From positions 1,860,001 to 1,924,000 of the forward strand of contig JAGVVL010000002.1 in NCBI GenBank assembly GCA_018287875.1: 64,000 nt of DNA. The letters run 5' to 3'. This document shows, piece after piece, positions 44,390 through 56,644 of the stretch. This DNA is from Nigrospora sphaerica (Eukaryota > Ascomycota > Sordariomycetes > Amphisphaeriales > Apiosporaceae). Both the position numbers and the translations under genes were made by a program. Position 1 is the first letter of the stretch. Every line of letters starts with the position of its first letter. A model generated the notes under the pieces. The model saw only the letters and a program-made list of their open reading frames with translations. It did not search any database and was not told the origin of the DNA.

Positions 44390-46001
44390 GGTGACGGTCC
44401 TTCTCTGCAACGCTGGGGTACCGGTGCCGAAATGGACGGGGCGAATGGGCGGGACAAGACGGACGTGATGGCAGATGAAGGCGGCGCGCAAACGACAAAG
44501 ATGGAACCTAAACAGGTGATGTGATATTGGGAGAGGGCGGGTTGATTCGTAGCACTGAGCTGCCTTGCCGTACCTTGAGGAAGCGCCGCACTCACTGCAC
44601 GCACTGGACGGGTGGACTGGCCCGCCGCCGCACGGGGGGAGCTTAGTAGCTGGAGTCCCGATCGGGCTAGAGTGCTTTTGAATAGGCTGCTGACGGCTAC
44701 GACATCACTTGTGCAGAAGAACAGTGAGTGCATAACTTATATCAGCAAGTTATGCAGCACGGACAGTAAGTCACCATGTGGCAGTGCCAGTAGTGGCGGC
44801 AATTGTTGCAGTGGCTGAAGTCTCGCGCCGGGGTGTCGGCCTCGCCCTCGTCGCTCTCTGTTTCGCTGCTCGTGCTCGTGAAGCGCGCGAGCGAGCGAGC
44901 GAACGAGCGAACGAACGAACGCGTTACGAATACAGGAAAAAAGGAAGCTAGCGACCGGTACCGGTGGGATCGGAACACGCAAAGGATCGCACGATCAGAT
45001 GTGAGTAAGAGGAGGTAGGTACATTGAGCATGGAGGCATTCCGTCCCAACAGCTCTAACACCAGCGCCTCAAGAAACCTTTGCAGTCGTTGTGACTGACG
45101 TCCACCCCCCACTACCCATTATCCCCCCAATCGTATCGGGGCAAGATGTACAACAAACTGGAAGACAGCCTGTCGTGTCACGGTTGATTGCACGCTCTCC
45201 TGTCGAAGTTTTTGACCGGGGGGTGGGAGCATTGTTGGCATGTGAGACTCGGGAGCTTCGCATCCCCTCGAGAGGATTCAGATACTATCCTCATCTATGG
45301 TAGGATGTGTAGATGCACCTTGCCAAAAAGAACGGGGGCTAGAGGGAACGGGACGCCCCCCCGTATGGCGTCATGCTCGACGGCACCGCAAAAACATGGG
45401 ACATTCGACGACCACTCACGCTCCGCCGCCGCACCGGCCGGGAGGAACGTCCACCCCAGCGGCTCTACGGCCAGTTTTCCATTTCCCGCAACTAGTGGCT
45501 GGCCGGCTGGCATACGTTGCCCCGGCTGAGACAATGTACATCGTATGTACAACACGTATGGATGGATGCGAGTCATAGTATGTAATGTACTTGCAGAGTT
45601 CAAGTACCGACCCGCTGGCCTCATGATTAAAAGATTACCCGAGCTCTCCAGTTGTCCGAATGACCCACTAAAAGAAGAGCTCGGCAGCCACTCGCGTTGC
45701 CCAATTGCGCTGCTCCGGGGGTCCAGTCCTTGTCGCAACCTGTTCCCTGGCCGAAACTGCGGCTGCTGCTACTGCTGCGGGTGCTGCTGCTAAAGAGAAA
45801 GCCCCGAGCCACCAGCCAACGCCGGCTTCCGAGTTCGCGAATTTCTGGATTCCCCGTCTCTCCTCCCCTTCTGCCTCCGTCTCGCCTTATTGCTGTCTCT
45901 ACGCGCGCCTCCACAGCCTTCACTCTCCCCTCTATCCCTCGTCCCTCCTACCACCGCCCGCCTCGGTCCGGCTCCTTCCTCCCGGCTTTCCCTCAGCAAA
46001 C
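44390..46001. other. Divergent intergenic region, RPN8 / adenylate kinase
   Basis: 1.6 kb. Contains a GCGA/ACGA tetranucleotide tract, a CTGCTG-rich patch near 45760-45792 and, close to 46000, a C/T-rich leader of the adenylate kinase gene. The ORFs seen are compositional. No RNA gene recognised. Confidence 0.5.
44887..44921. repeat. GCGA/ACGA tetranucleotide tract
   Basis: About eight tetranucleotide units alternating GCGA and ACGA in the RPN8-ADK1 intergenic region. Confidence 0.85.
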
Positions 46002-47029
<1,028 letters not shown>

Positions 47030-47686
47030 AACCTGTGCGGCTTACCGCCTGGTCTCCAAAACGCTGAACGACATGACCCTTTGTGCGGTCGAATGCCAGG
47101 CGTTGACGTTGACGCTGGGTCCTCACCAATGGGCACGCCCATAGTCGTTGAAGCAAAAGAAACAGATTAGACGAAATGTACTATACGAATCCTGGATTTG
47201 ATCGATTGTATGGATGATGCCAAACGGTAGACCGTCAAAAGCAACAAAAGACCTCTAAAAACCGGCTATCCTGCCGGCAGCTGTAGCGTGCTTTTCTCGT
47301 TTCCTATGACAGCAGAGCCGCAGCCTCGCTAGGTGTCCGGGACGAGGCTCTCATGGCGATGCCGAGGATGCGGGTAAACCCGCTCCGCACCAAGTGCGCC
47401 GATGGTAACACTCTCCGAGACATGGGCTTCACTTTGTAGCTCGGGACCCTGCCGGGATCCGTGTGTTCTTCTGCTGCGCTACGGTAACTGCATCAACCCA
47501 AGCGAGAACCGCCAAGAAGAACGACGTCTCTTGATTGGAGGTCGAACATGTCCTTGTCTGAGCCGAGGTACCACGCCACACACAGCATGACAGCCTCGCG
47601 AGGGGTTGATAAGGATGATTGCACCGTGATTTGCAATCACAACCGTCTCAGAAGCATCCGCGGGGCCTCTACCAGCGTTTGCGATA
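47030..47686. other. Intergenic region
   Basis: 657 bp of 3' flank of ADK1 running into the 5' side of the HET-domain relic. No feature recognised. Confidence 0.5.
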
Positions 47687-48140
47687 ATGTGGCTAATTAA
47701 CGCGACCACCCTGAAGGTAGAGGAGTTTGGCCCCAGCAACGTGCCGAAGTATGTCATCCTGTCGCATACATGGGCGCTTGAGCACGAAATCTCCTTCCAG
47801 GAGATGCAATCATCACCATCAACGATGAAGAGCGGCTATCACAAGATTCAGAAGTGCTATGAGCAAGCACTAACAGACGGGCTCTCGTATGCGTGGGTAG
47901 ACACGTGTTGTATGTGCCGCCGCGGGCCGCGGTGGCTTCTGGGGCTTTTTCGCGCTACTACAGAGCTGAACTGCGTGCAGGAATAGACAAGAAAAGCAGC
48001 ACTGAGCTTCTGAGTCTATCACTCCACGTTCCGTTGGTACTCCGAGGCCGAGGTTTGCTATGGGTACCTCGCCGACACTACAGACCCCGGCGATAGAAAA
48101 GGCTTTGTTGAAAGTCAACGGTTCACCCGAGGTTGGACAA
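47687..48140 (+). pseudogene. HET-domain (heterokaryon incompatibility) gene relic, N-terminal part only
   Basis: The ATG at 47687 opens MWLINATTLKVEEFG, followed by VPKYVILSHTWALEHEISFQ, GYHKIQKCYEQALTDGLSY and AWVDTCC, the HET-domain opening in which relatives continue to IDK. A canonical donor GTATGT at 47910 lies where relatives have an intron, but no acceptor gives an uninterrupted frame. Downstream homology RWYSEAEVCYGYLADTTD and SQRFTRGWT lies in another frame, with an in-frame TGA at 48011-48013 just before it. The sequence then stops matching HET proteins after RGWT near 48130 and reads into LysM-type sequence. HET proteins trigger cell death on non-self recognition; this copy is a decayed fragment. 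Confidence 0.85.
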
Positions 48141-48751
48141 CCCTCGAATCTGCAGAACCTCGTCGTGGTTCTCGGAACGGCAGCCCGGCACCGTGGTCAC
48201 GGACCCGACCGACGGCCCGGCCACGGTCACTAGGGACTGGGACCCCGAGTACACGCCGCCGACGACGACCATCATCGTCGGCGACCCCGCGCTCGACGAG
48301 CTCCACGAGTACACCAAGCACTTCTGGGTCACCGAGGACATGACGCGGGGCTACGACGTCGAGTCGTACGCCGCCGGCTGCCAGGCCCCTCTTCGACCGG
48401 TACTGCGTCTACGACCCGGAGCTGCCCTCACCCGCGGCCCCGAACGCGGTCCCCGCCGCCTGCACGCCCGACCGCAGCCGCTGCACGCTGGATCCGGACC
48501 CCGACCCCATGCACGCGCCGTCCCCCGTCCAGGCCGGCCTCACGCGGGGCTGCAGCCAGTCCCACAAGGTCGCGGGCGGCGAGACGTGCGACGCCATCAC
48601 GCGCCAGAACGCCATTGCTCTCGCCGACTTTTACACCTGGAACCCGGCCATCGGCAGCGACTGCCGCAACCTGCAGCTGGGCACCCATGCCTGCGTGGGA
48701 TACAACCCCGCGCTGATTCCCGCCATCACGCCGCCGCCGGTGCGCCGCTGA
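48133..48751 (+). pseudogene. LysM-domain protein relic (5'-truncated, frameshifted)
   Basis: The 3' half encodes one LysM domain: GCSQSHKVAGGETCDAITR, LADFYTWNPAIGSDCRN and LQLGTHACVGYN, with the Cys pattern of fungal LysM proteins that bind chitin or hide it. The 5' half reads WFSERQPGTVVTDPTDG and HEYTKHFWVTEDMTRGYDVES in another frame; the change of frame occurs at the C-run near 48385-48388, where one base is extra or missing. No signal peptide is present, since the sequence joins HET-type DNA at about 48130-48140. GC is much higher than in the HET part. Described as a relic; an assembly error in the C-run would leave a longer frame but would not supply a secretion signal. Confidence 0.78.
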
Positions 48752-49384
48752 GACGTGAAGCGCAGACGTCGCAAACATTGTGGTCCGCGTTGGATCGCCC
48801 CTTTCCCGTCGTGTGCAGACGAGGACATCTTGACCACACGCCGTCTTTCCCTGGGCCGCCCTATTCTCCTTTATGCTCCTACTTGCCCTGTATCTATGGC
48901 ATATTGTCATTCGTCTCGTATAAATCCTTAAATAATACAGACATCGTTTTAACCCGAGATGGGAGGCTCTATTCACCTTATCGATAGTACTTCGTACCCA
49001 TTTCTCCCCGGGCCTTGTAAAGCGGCCTATGCGCCCGTCCGACCACCAGGAGACGTCCCGCGCGGCTTCCACGCGCACCTTCATGTCCCCGATGCTCTCG
49101 GGTTCAATAGCCGAATGGCGCACGACATTGCCGTAGCCGTCCACGTAGAAGACCCCTAGTAGATGCAGATGCCCCGCAGGCAAAGGTGAGCAACAACAAT
49201 GTCGGCTCGCATGCCACGACCACGACGCGTGTTACATCAACATGCTCCAGTGCATAGGCTGTGGCGAGACTGGCGGCTTGAAGCCCCCGTCAACTTGGAG
49301 TTGCCGTTGATACCCTGGACTCGAAGGTGTCTCTGATACTGAATACAAAGGTTGCGTCCCTCAATGCATGCCGTGCGTCGACTC

Positions 49385-49430
<46 letters not shown>

Positions 49431-49602
49431 TGGAACAAAGTAAAGCGGTGTACGGTATATAGTGAGTATGTGAAGTGTGCTTCAGAGAAGTGTGGACTGC
49501 GAAGTACCACGATGAAAAAAATTAAAAGGGAGATATAAAGCGCGCTTGGGGTCTTCGCACTAGGTCGCAGTAACGTCGCCTCGCTCGCCGCTGTGGGGTC
49601 TT
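48752..49602. other. Intergenic region with CT satellite
   Basis: 851 bp between the LysM relic and the 3' end of the 7TM gene. A minus frame at about 49183-49010 (VFYVDGYGNVVRHSA) looks protein-like but is not placed in a family. The rest is non-coding with a (CT)21 tract. Confidence 0.5.
49388..49429. repeat. (CT)21 microsatellite
   Basis: Uninterrupted CT dinucleotide run of about 42 nt in the 3' flank of the 7TM gene, near but outside its coding end. Confidence 0.95.
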
Positions 49603-50963
49603 CTAAACAGGGCTCCCGAACCTTTCGGACATCCTCTCGGCCTGCTCTTGCTTTAGCTGGCTCGTCGAAGTCTCGGAGCCGTTGTCGTCCCCGCCGCCTT
49701 GGTGCGCGACACTGATGGTCGTCTCCGTCTTCTTGGTGATCCCGCCCGGCAGGTAGTCGTTGCTCCGGTCCGTGTGGGCCGAGTGGATGGCGAAATTGTG
49801 CTCGTACCGGCGATCGGGGTCCTGCGGCCGTTCGTCCTCGGAGTCGAGGCGGTAGTGGTCGCGCTGGCTCTGGAACAGCGCCGGCCGCTTCCGGTTCGTC
49901 TGCAGCTCGGTGCCGACGCCGCCCGAGTTGGAGTGCGACTTGCCGACGCCGCCGGCGCTGCCGCCGCCCGTCGCCCGCACCACCTTGGCGATGAGGTCGG
50001 CAATGTTCATCTCGATGTAAAGCTTGAGCATGTACACGAGCGGGTGGAACTGCAGGTAGCTGTTGAGGGGCGCCCCGTTGGACCACTATTAGCCCGCCGG
50101 TCCGCGCCTACGCAGAGGGGGGCAGGACGAGAACGAAGGGGGCGGGCACGTACATGAAATCGTTGGGGATCGACATGCTTCCGATCAGGACAACGTCGAG
50201 GCTCACGGAGACGCCAACCATGAACAGGTTGAACCGGTACAGCGGCATGTACTTGGCCAAGCCGTTGGCGATCAGTTTGCTCCGCACGAGGTAGATGAAG
50301 TACAGGTTGAGGCCCGCGTCGACGAGCAAGAAGATGACCTTCTCCATGCGATCCCAGTAGAAGTTGATGGTGACGTAGAGGGGGCTGATCTGCAGGCGGG
50401 CTGGGATCCAGATGCAGTAGACACTGATGTTGACACAGCCGAGAACGCAGACGACCACCCAGCGGATCTTAACGATACGTTCCTTCGTCACTATGAGAAG
50501 CGCGATCCGGTTGACGATGATCAGGCAGATGCATTGAATCTGAATGCTGTCAGCCTTTCTGCATAGGACCCCTGCCCCCGTCGGCAGGATTGCGTACTTG
50601 AATGGTCCAGAAAGTCACTACCGGCAGGGCACCATTAGTATTCTGGACCAGGACCGAGAACGAAACAGAAGGCGGCTTACATATAGCGAAATAGACCCAG
50701 AAGCTGGGCTCGATAATTTCCTTGATGTGCAGCCAGGCGAGGACGCTGATGGTCAAGGAGACAAACCACTCGGTCCAGATGAGGAATGAGTACTCTGTGA
50801 TGTTTCCGACCCGCTTCCACATGGCCCTTGACTGGTCAAAGGCCCTGGCCGCAGTGAAGAGGGCACAGCCCAGCGTGAACCCCCATATGACGGTAGCTAT
50901 AAGGAGCTCGTTCTCGGTCGTAGTCTGGTGATGGTAGTTGGGCGACACCCAAAGGCCTGGCAT
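49603..50963 (-). CDS. Fungal seven-transmembrane protein of unknown function
   Basis: Four exons on the minus strand (50963-50681, 50617-50598, 50539-50150, 50085-49603) give 391 residues. Exon 2 is only 20 nt; all introns are GT-AG and the frame closes. Hydrophobic segments: IATVIWGFTLGCALF, FLIWTEWFVSLTISVLAW, FAILTFWTIQIQCICLIIV, IRWVVVCVLGCVNISVYCI, VIFLLVDAGLNLYFIYLV and FNLFMVGVSVSLDVVLIG, plus PLNSYLQFHPLVYMLKLYI, giving seven helices. The cytosolic tail is Asn/Ser/Gln-rich. This matches the rhodopsin-like integral membrane family (the 'SAT/rhodopsin' type common in filamentous fungi) but lacks a CFEM domain. Ligand and partner unknown. Start at 50963 preferred over an earlier in-frame site at 51011. 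Confidence 0.8.
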
Positions 50964-52252
50964 TGTAAGTGTGCAATGAGATGGGGAAAATGGAGGCTGA
51001 GAGTGTGGCAAAAGAGACAGTAGTACTCGGGGGCCGTATGAGTGGCCGTACCGAGTCTGAAAGGGTCGCTCATATATTGAAACAGGTCACACTGACTTAC
51101 AAGAAGTGGCAAAAGCCGGCGGGTATCTCACGTTGGTATAAGGATACCCTGCCGGGTGCACAAGGTAGTGACCATCGGTAGTGGGTCGTCGATTTGCCTG
51201 CATCTCCGGCAGTGGCAGGTGAATCCTAGGCGTATTCGGTAGGCAGCCAGCAGCCGGTGGGTTCGTCTTTTCTCGAAGCCGGCCTGTCATCCACAATCAG
51301 GTTGTCACTCAGGGCCATCGCCCTGGTCGCCCCTGCTAGGGCCCAGGGGAGAAATGACGCTGCTAGCTCTGTTAAGGTTCGGCGACGTACTGTTAAGCGC
51401 TTGCACGACTAGGAGAGTCCCACAAGGGAGACGCTTTGGGAGGTGCGTGAGTGCCTGTGCCTGGGGAGTGAAGGGAGTCGGAGCACCATGATGACAATAA
51501 GGAAAGGGAGCCGAAGCCGTGGTTGGTCCGGGGGGGGGGGGACAGAGGACACCCGTAGCCCGCGCAGATCTCAGCGGCGCCGCTCAGCCGCTTGCTTCAC
51601 TTGCCACATACCCGGCAGAACAGGCCGGGGTACTAAGCCCGGTTGGCGGGTAGCGTCCCAAGATCCGCAAGGCCAGCCTGGCCGGGTATAGTGATCCCCT
51701 CAGGGGACCTCGGGGACCAATGCCAGGACTGCCGTATCGCTCCGCGGCTCTAGCCTCAACCGGGCCCTGCATCTTGGCTTCAGCTGGCTCGTCCGGGCCT
51801 CTTCTCCTCTCCGCCCGCGTTCCACACACTGGATACCCACACGCGGCTGGGCCTCGGCCGGTAACCCACTGTGGTATATTGATACCATTCAGCCGGAGTA
51901 TGGGGGGCGGACGGCGCTCCGTCTCGGCTCACAACCGAGTGAATTAGACCGTCCTGGCGTGTATCGTTTCAGCAGGCAGCTTGCGTGGAGCCTACGGGGG
52001 GCTTGGGGGCCTTTCCCCCCGGCCAGCCCGTCCAGCTAGAACAGCTTAATGCCTAGAGGTAACTGTGAGGGTGTCGTCCAAAGGCAGCGGAGCAAGAAGT
52101 GCAGCGCGGCAGTCTCGGCGGTCTAGCTGGCGTGCTGGCAAGGGCCCTCCCCCATGGAAAGAGGGCTCCTTCCCCCTGGGGTTCCATCTCACTTCCTGAG
52201 CTAGCCCGTGCTGAGGCCCCGGGCTATGCGCTGCAACCGAATCTCTGAAATG

Positions 52253-52333
52253 CCTTCCTCCGATGAGCGAGAAGCGTTGCCTTCCTCCGATGAGCGAGAA
52301 GCGTTGCCTTCCTCCGGTGAGCGAGAAGCGTTG
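52253..52333. repeat. 27-bp tandem repeat, three copies
   Basis: Three adjacent 27-bp units (starts 52253, 52280, 52307), the third differing by one base. The unit is a multiple of three, so minus and plus frames both carry a 9-residue repeat (QRFSLIGGR or PSSDEREAL), but no surrounding gene is recognised. Confidence 0.92.
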
Positions 52334-53401
52334 TTTCCGGGCCGGGTCCCATCTGCCGGGTCCCCGTGTGCTTCTCTCCGTACCGGCAGGCAGGGCCTCC
52401 CTTGCTGACCAGGGATAGACGGCTCGCCTAGCCTCTAGCACTCGGGCAAATATAACGATGCGCACTTTCCTATCCCAAACGAGAGTGTCTACCCGGCGGC
52501 CAGACTGAGGTGCGAAGGTCTCAAGCACGCGCTGCCTCAGCTGCGTACCGACTCGCTTACTCGATGGTTTCCCTCCCTTTCACACAACGAGGTGGGCGGC
52601 CCCTAAGATCCAACAGATCACCGCTGTTAATGCTCACGATTAGAATGCCCCTCCCCCAAGAAGATGAGGAGTGGAACCGGCGCTAAAACCAGATAGACAC
52701 CAAGGTCCGTAGGAGTATCCATATCGGATAGATACAGCCGGGGATTCGCATAGATGCCCAGCTCGGCTGACTTGGGCCCCATACGCCTGTTTCTTTTCCC
52801 CGGGGCCCCCGGGAGGGGGGTTTCCTCTCCTTTCTTCTTTCCCGGCCGCCGACGCTTTCTTCCATCTATCAATGGAAAGGCACTTCATCAACCCATCAGG
52901 ACCGAAGAGGCTGAACGTGGTTGGACTGATACCCATGGCCTCCCAATTGGCTGAAGCTAACGCATGTGGGTCTCTGGTGCCGGTGTAAGAGACAACAGAC
53001 GCCGGTCAGTGTCCCGACTGGCCACTGACGAGTCATTTGGATGGGAAGCTCTAGAGCAGACGCGTCTTCCCGCTCGACGAGAGTCGAGAACAGGACAAGC
53101 CGCGGACCGAAGGCTCCGTGCGAGCCTCGCTGGGCCACATGAGCTTTCTGGCCCTCGACCGGCGAGGCTGGACTGCGCGCACAACGCCTCCTAGCTCTGA
53201 CCGAGAACATGATGGGGGCTAGAAGACGACCGCCGGTACGAAATATCGTACGCTGGGCCGCTCTGCACCGTCGACGGATAGAAAAAAAGTCTCGACGGGT
53301 CGCTGGCGTAGCGTCTATGGTGGAAAATCAACGCCACGGCCCCCACCTTTCTTGACACTCCCGTTGACAGCGGCGCCTTGAACTCGTACTCAGCTCAATC
53401 T

Positions 53402-53437
53402 CCTGCCACACCTGCCACACCTGCCACACCTGCCACG
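53402..53437. repeat. 9-bp tandem repeat CCTGCCACA, four copies
   Basis: Three exact and one near copy of CCTGCCACA in head-to-tail array. Confidence 0.92.
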
Positions 53438-54770
53438 TTTCGGCTTTCGGCTGCTTGGCTTCAAGCCATATTTCCTTCCTAACGTTAGTAAGGACTCCGC
53501 TTCACAGCTACGACTGGCATCTCAGAGCGAATACCCCCATAACTTTGTGTACATGCAAAACTTGCCGATCGCCCCTGATTTTGAGCTACCACTGCCATCG
53601 CCCACGCGGCTCAGCTTATGCATGGTAGGTGCTTCCTACCTGGGCACAAGTTCGGGCCTTGTGCTGCATTGGCCCAATCACCAACAGATTGGGCCCAGCA
53701 GTGCGATCTATGGTTCGTGGGAATTGAAGTAACGAACTTGGCCTAGAGAAGTACTGTCGCCGATGCCCCGGACCCTGGCACTCGGTCCGAATAGGGGGAA
53801 ACCTGTTCGTGCTAGCAAATGTACGTGAAAGTATGAAAACTACCACATCGGCCTATTCGACTGCTAGGACAACAATGGATAGATGAGAGCTACGACTCCT
53901 GATAGCGTGCTCAGCTGAACCAACGAAACCTGAGGGGCAACCTTTTGCGAAGGAGGAGCCGTAACCGCTCTCGGCGCCACCTTCTTTAGGGTTCCTTTTT
54001 CCTCGGATTGGGAATTTATAGTCAACTCGAAGCGAAAATCCGGGAGAGGGGAAGATTTTGATGACAAACTCTTACGTCCAAGTACTTTCTCCAATTGCCA
54101 TCTAAGGAAACCCGGCTTCGACGGGCTCGCCAATAGTTCCAAAGGCAATATCGGCTGCCCATACTGCTCTTGGCCATAGTGGTATATGGGGAATGACATC
54201 TACGTTCTCGCCATACCTTTGCTAAACTCACCAAAAGTACAGAGCCGTGTCTATGGTTTCTTAGGCCACAACTGGCTCTGCCATTTAAATATCTGACGGT
54301 GGCCAGAACGGCTGATAAAACCATCAGGTCGTGAAAAGCAAAAGTACCTTAGGGCTAGGTCCGTAGAAAGCAAGGACAGTATCTAATACTGTATCTCCTT
54401 TTTCCACCTGTAATGTTTGATCTCTTTCTCCCATTCCCGAGTTAGGGGGAAGACTTAGGTACGTCCTCGTAAAAGTGACCATGTCTCTATTTCGTCGGTC
54501 GAGCTCGATAGATCAGTCCAATGATTCCTGTCCGCTTTTCTTTCTCTCGTCCTTTTGACCCTTTTATGTAGTCACACTCTCAGACCTTCTGAAGCACCGC
54601 TTAAGCTATTATTTTAGTCCGCAGGCTGCTATACCTTCTCCCCTTTTTCCCCCGTTGACGCCTTTCCTCTTCGAGCTAATGCCTTTAAGCGCCCCGTGCA
54701 CCCTTTGGGTATACTTCATTAATCATGTTATGTCTCGCCCTGTTCTCGCTACCCAGATTTCCCCTCGTCC

Positions 54771-54810
54771 CCCCCCTCTCCCCCCTTCTCCCCCCTTCTC
54801 CCCCCTTCTC
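54771..54810. repeat. C-rich 10-bp repeat (CCCCCTTCTC)
   Basis: Three perfect copies from 54781 and a partial one before, in an AT-richer flank. Confidence 0.9.
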
Positions 54811-56257
54811 TTACTGGCTTCTACGAAGAAAATGGAGTTGATCACCGTATCGCACCGGCATGACTAGTGGCGTATACATGCTGTTCCCAAATAGACCCTC
54901 ACTTCGATGAGGAAGAAGGCGCCCCCTCGTGAGGGGCACACCCCTGTTTTCAAGCTGGCCAGACTCTGAATCGGAGGACGAGTTTTAATGTCTTGTTTCA
55001 TGCGGCCAAGTTGTTAACAGAGGCGCTTATGAGAGTCCTTACAGCCTTGGCTATAAAGCACCAGCCTATTCAAAATGAGGAATTCTGCAGGAACACAAGG
55101 CCCGGCCTTGGCGATTGGGGTTGGCGGTTGGCGGTTGGCGGTCAGGCGGGGTTCACGATAATGGGACATTTTCCTTTCCCACAACCCCTTGGTACAATGA
55201 TCCAAAGGGCATATTCGTATCGCATCTAGCGTATGAAGACAGTGGCATCCATGACCGGGTGAGGTCTAAGTCGAATCAGCCAATGAGGAGCTTGCGGGTC
55301 CGACCACACATCAGATAGGCTACGCCAATCCTTGGTCTGTCTTCTTCTCCCACGAGACCTCGATCCAGAGCCCCAGCGCCAAGAGGTAGATGGCCACGGA
55401 ACGCGGGTTTACGAAGGGTCAAGGGTGAAGGGTTTAGGGGACGAGGGCCACGTGACCTTGTCGAGTTCGAAACGCAAGAATGGGTACGGGAGGACCGGGG
55501 GGGCCCACGGAGAAACGCTACATGAATGTGCACCGTCAATGCGAACGTTGAGACTGTCGGAGGTTTTGACCAAACGGCTACGCAGTTGCCTGGTCCTCGA
55601 ATCAAGTGAACTTGGGGTTGGAGTGCGTATTCGGGAGTTTGTAAGGTTCTATGTTTTAAGCCGTACGCAATCAGGGACCCTGCTTTCGTCCATAGCGGTG
55701 ATAGCGATAGGGGGGAGTGGTAGGGGACTTGCCCCAAACAGCTTAGCAAGGTTAGTAGCACCTTCCAGGAGGGGAAGCCCCCTGTGCATGGGCGGGCAGG
55801 CGGAGGCTTGTCCCCCATCGGGAGGCGTAAGAAAGCGGGGCCCCTTCGATAGAGGATCGGCACTTACACAGAGGTACGTAGCGGGTTCGTCTCAGCCCCC
55901 TCACGCTATGTCGAGCGTCAGAGGCTCGCCTCGCCTTCTGCAAGTTGAGTCTCCCAACGAACCCATCTACATTAGCATCATCAGCTTGATCAACCAGCCC
56001 GCTCATCTTCGCCTCATAGATCGATCCATCAGATCCATCCTAGGCGCCCACTTTCTCACACGACTACCGTACCCAGAAGTACGGTTCGCCGCTTTGTTCT
56101 TGCGACAAACAACCTTACCCGCAGTCCCCCGGTCCTGCACCTGTCTGCTTACCTACCTGACGAGCTCTCAACCGTCTAACCCGCGAGCCCATCCATCGTA
56201 CCCATCCAACCCATCACTCTTCTCGCGCCCTTCATCTCCGTTGCCCTTTTGCCCACC

Positions 56258-56644
56258 ATGCGCTTCTTCTCTACCATCGTCGCCGCTCTGGCCGTCGCTC
56301 AGGGCGCCCTGGCCGTCGACGTTCAGAAGTCCGTCATCGTCTCTTTCCCGGAGGGCACCCCCGACGATGTCGTGTCTCGCGCCAAAGACCAGATCGTACA
56401 AGCGGGGGGCCTCATCACCCACGACTACAAACTCTTCCGGTGCGTCTGCCTCGCTGCCCTGCTCTCTTACGACTCTCATCGTCCCCCTCGCGCCTCATTA
56501 CCTTACTAACCCATTCCCAGAGGCTTTTCCGCCCAGGCGCCACAGAAGATTGTCGAGTCCGTCTCGGTCTGGGCCACCGACTACAAAGGCACCATCGAGG
56601 AGGACCAAGACGTGAAAATCTCGGGGAACGGCCCTTCGCTGTAG
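56258..56644 (+). CDS. Secreted proteinase-inhibitor-I9-like protein (subtilase propeptide type)
   Basis: Two exons (56258-56439, 56521-56644) give 101 residues. Signal peptide MRFFSTIVAALAVAQGALA is followed by VDVQKSVIVSFPEGTPDDV, an AKDQIVQAGGLITHDYKLFR beta-alpha-beta unit, then GFSAQAPQKIVESVS and TIEEDQDVKI. This is the I9 inhibitor fold, the propeptide domain of subtilisins, here standing alone as in fungal PBI2-like or secreted I9 proteins. Predicted function: inhibition of or chaperone-like action on subtilisin-type proteases outside the cell or in the secretory pathway (family inference). No protease gene is adjacent. Intron GT-AG of 81 nt. Confidence 0.88.

Larger units (their letters stand above)
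50964..56257. other. Gene-poor region with relics and short repeats
   Basis: About 5.3 kb without a convincing gene. It holds a G12 run at 51530-51541, a 27-bp tandem triplication, a 9-bp repeat, an AT-richer stretch about 53500-54800, a C-rich 10-bp repeat and TTGGCGG repeats near 55124-55143. Minus ORFs at 53864-54324 (FLRWQLEKVLGRKSL and others) might be a degraded or undescribed gene; no family is recognised. The long plus frame at 55332-56615 overlaps the next gene and is compositional. No transposase, reverse transcriptase or integrase motif was recognised. Confidence 0.5.

Noticed and set aside
52046..52528. 160-codon minus frame containing the 27-bp repeats as a transposon gene
   Set aside because: No reverse transcriptase, transposase, integrase or zinc-knuckle motif is visible, so no mobile element is called.
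55332..56615. 427-codon open frame on the plus strand
   Set aside because: It overlaps the intron-containing I9-like gene in another frame, is low complexity (Ser/Pro/Arg) in its second half, and has no domain.
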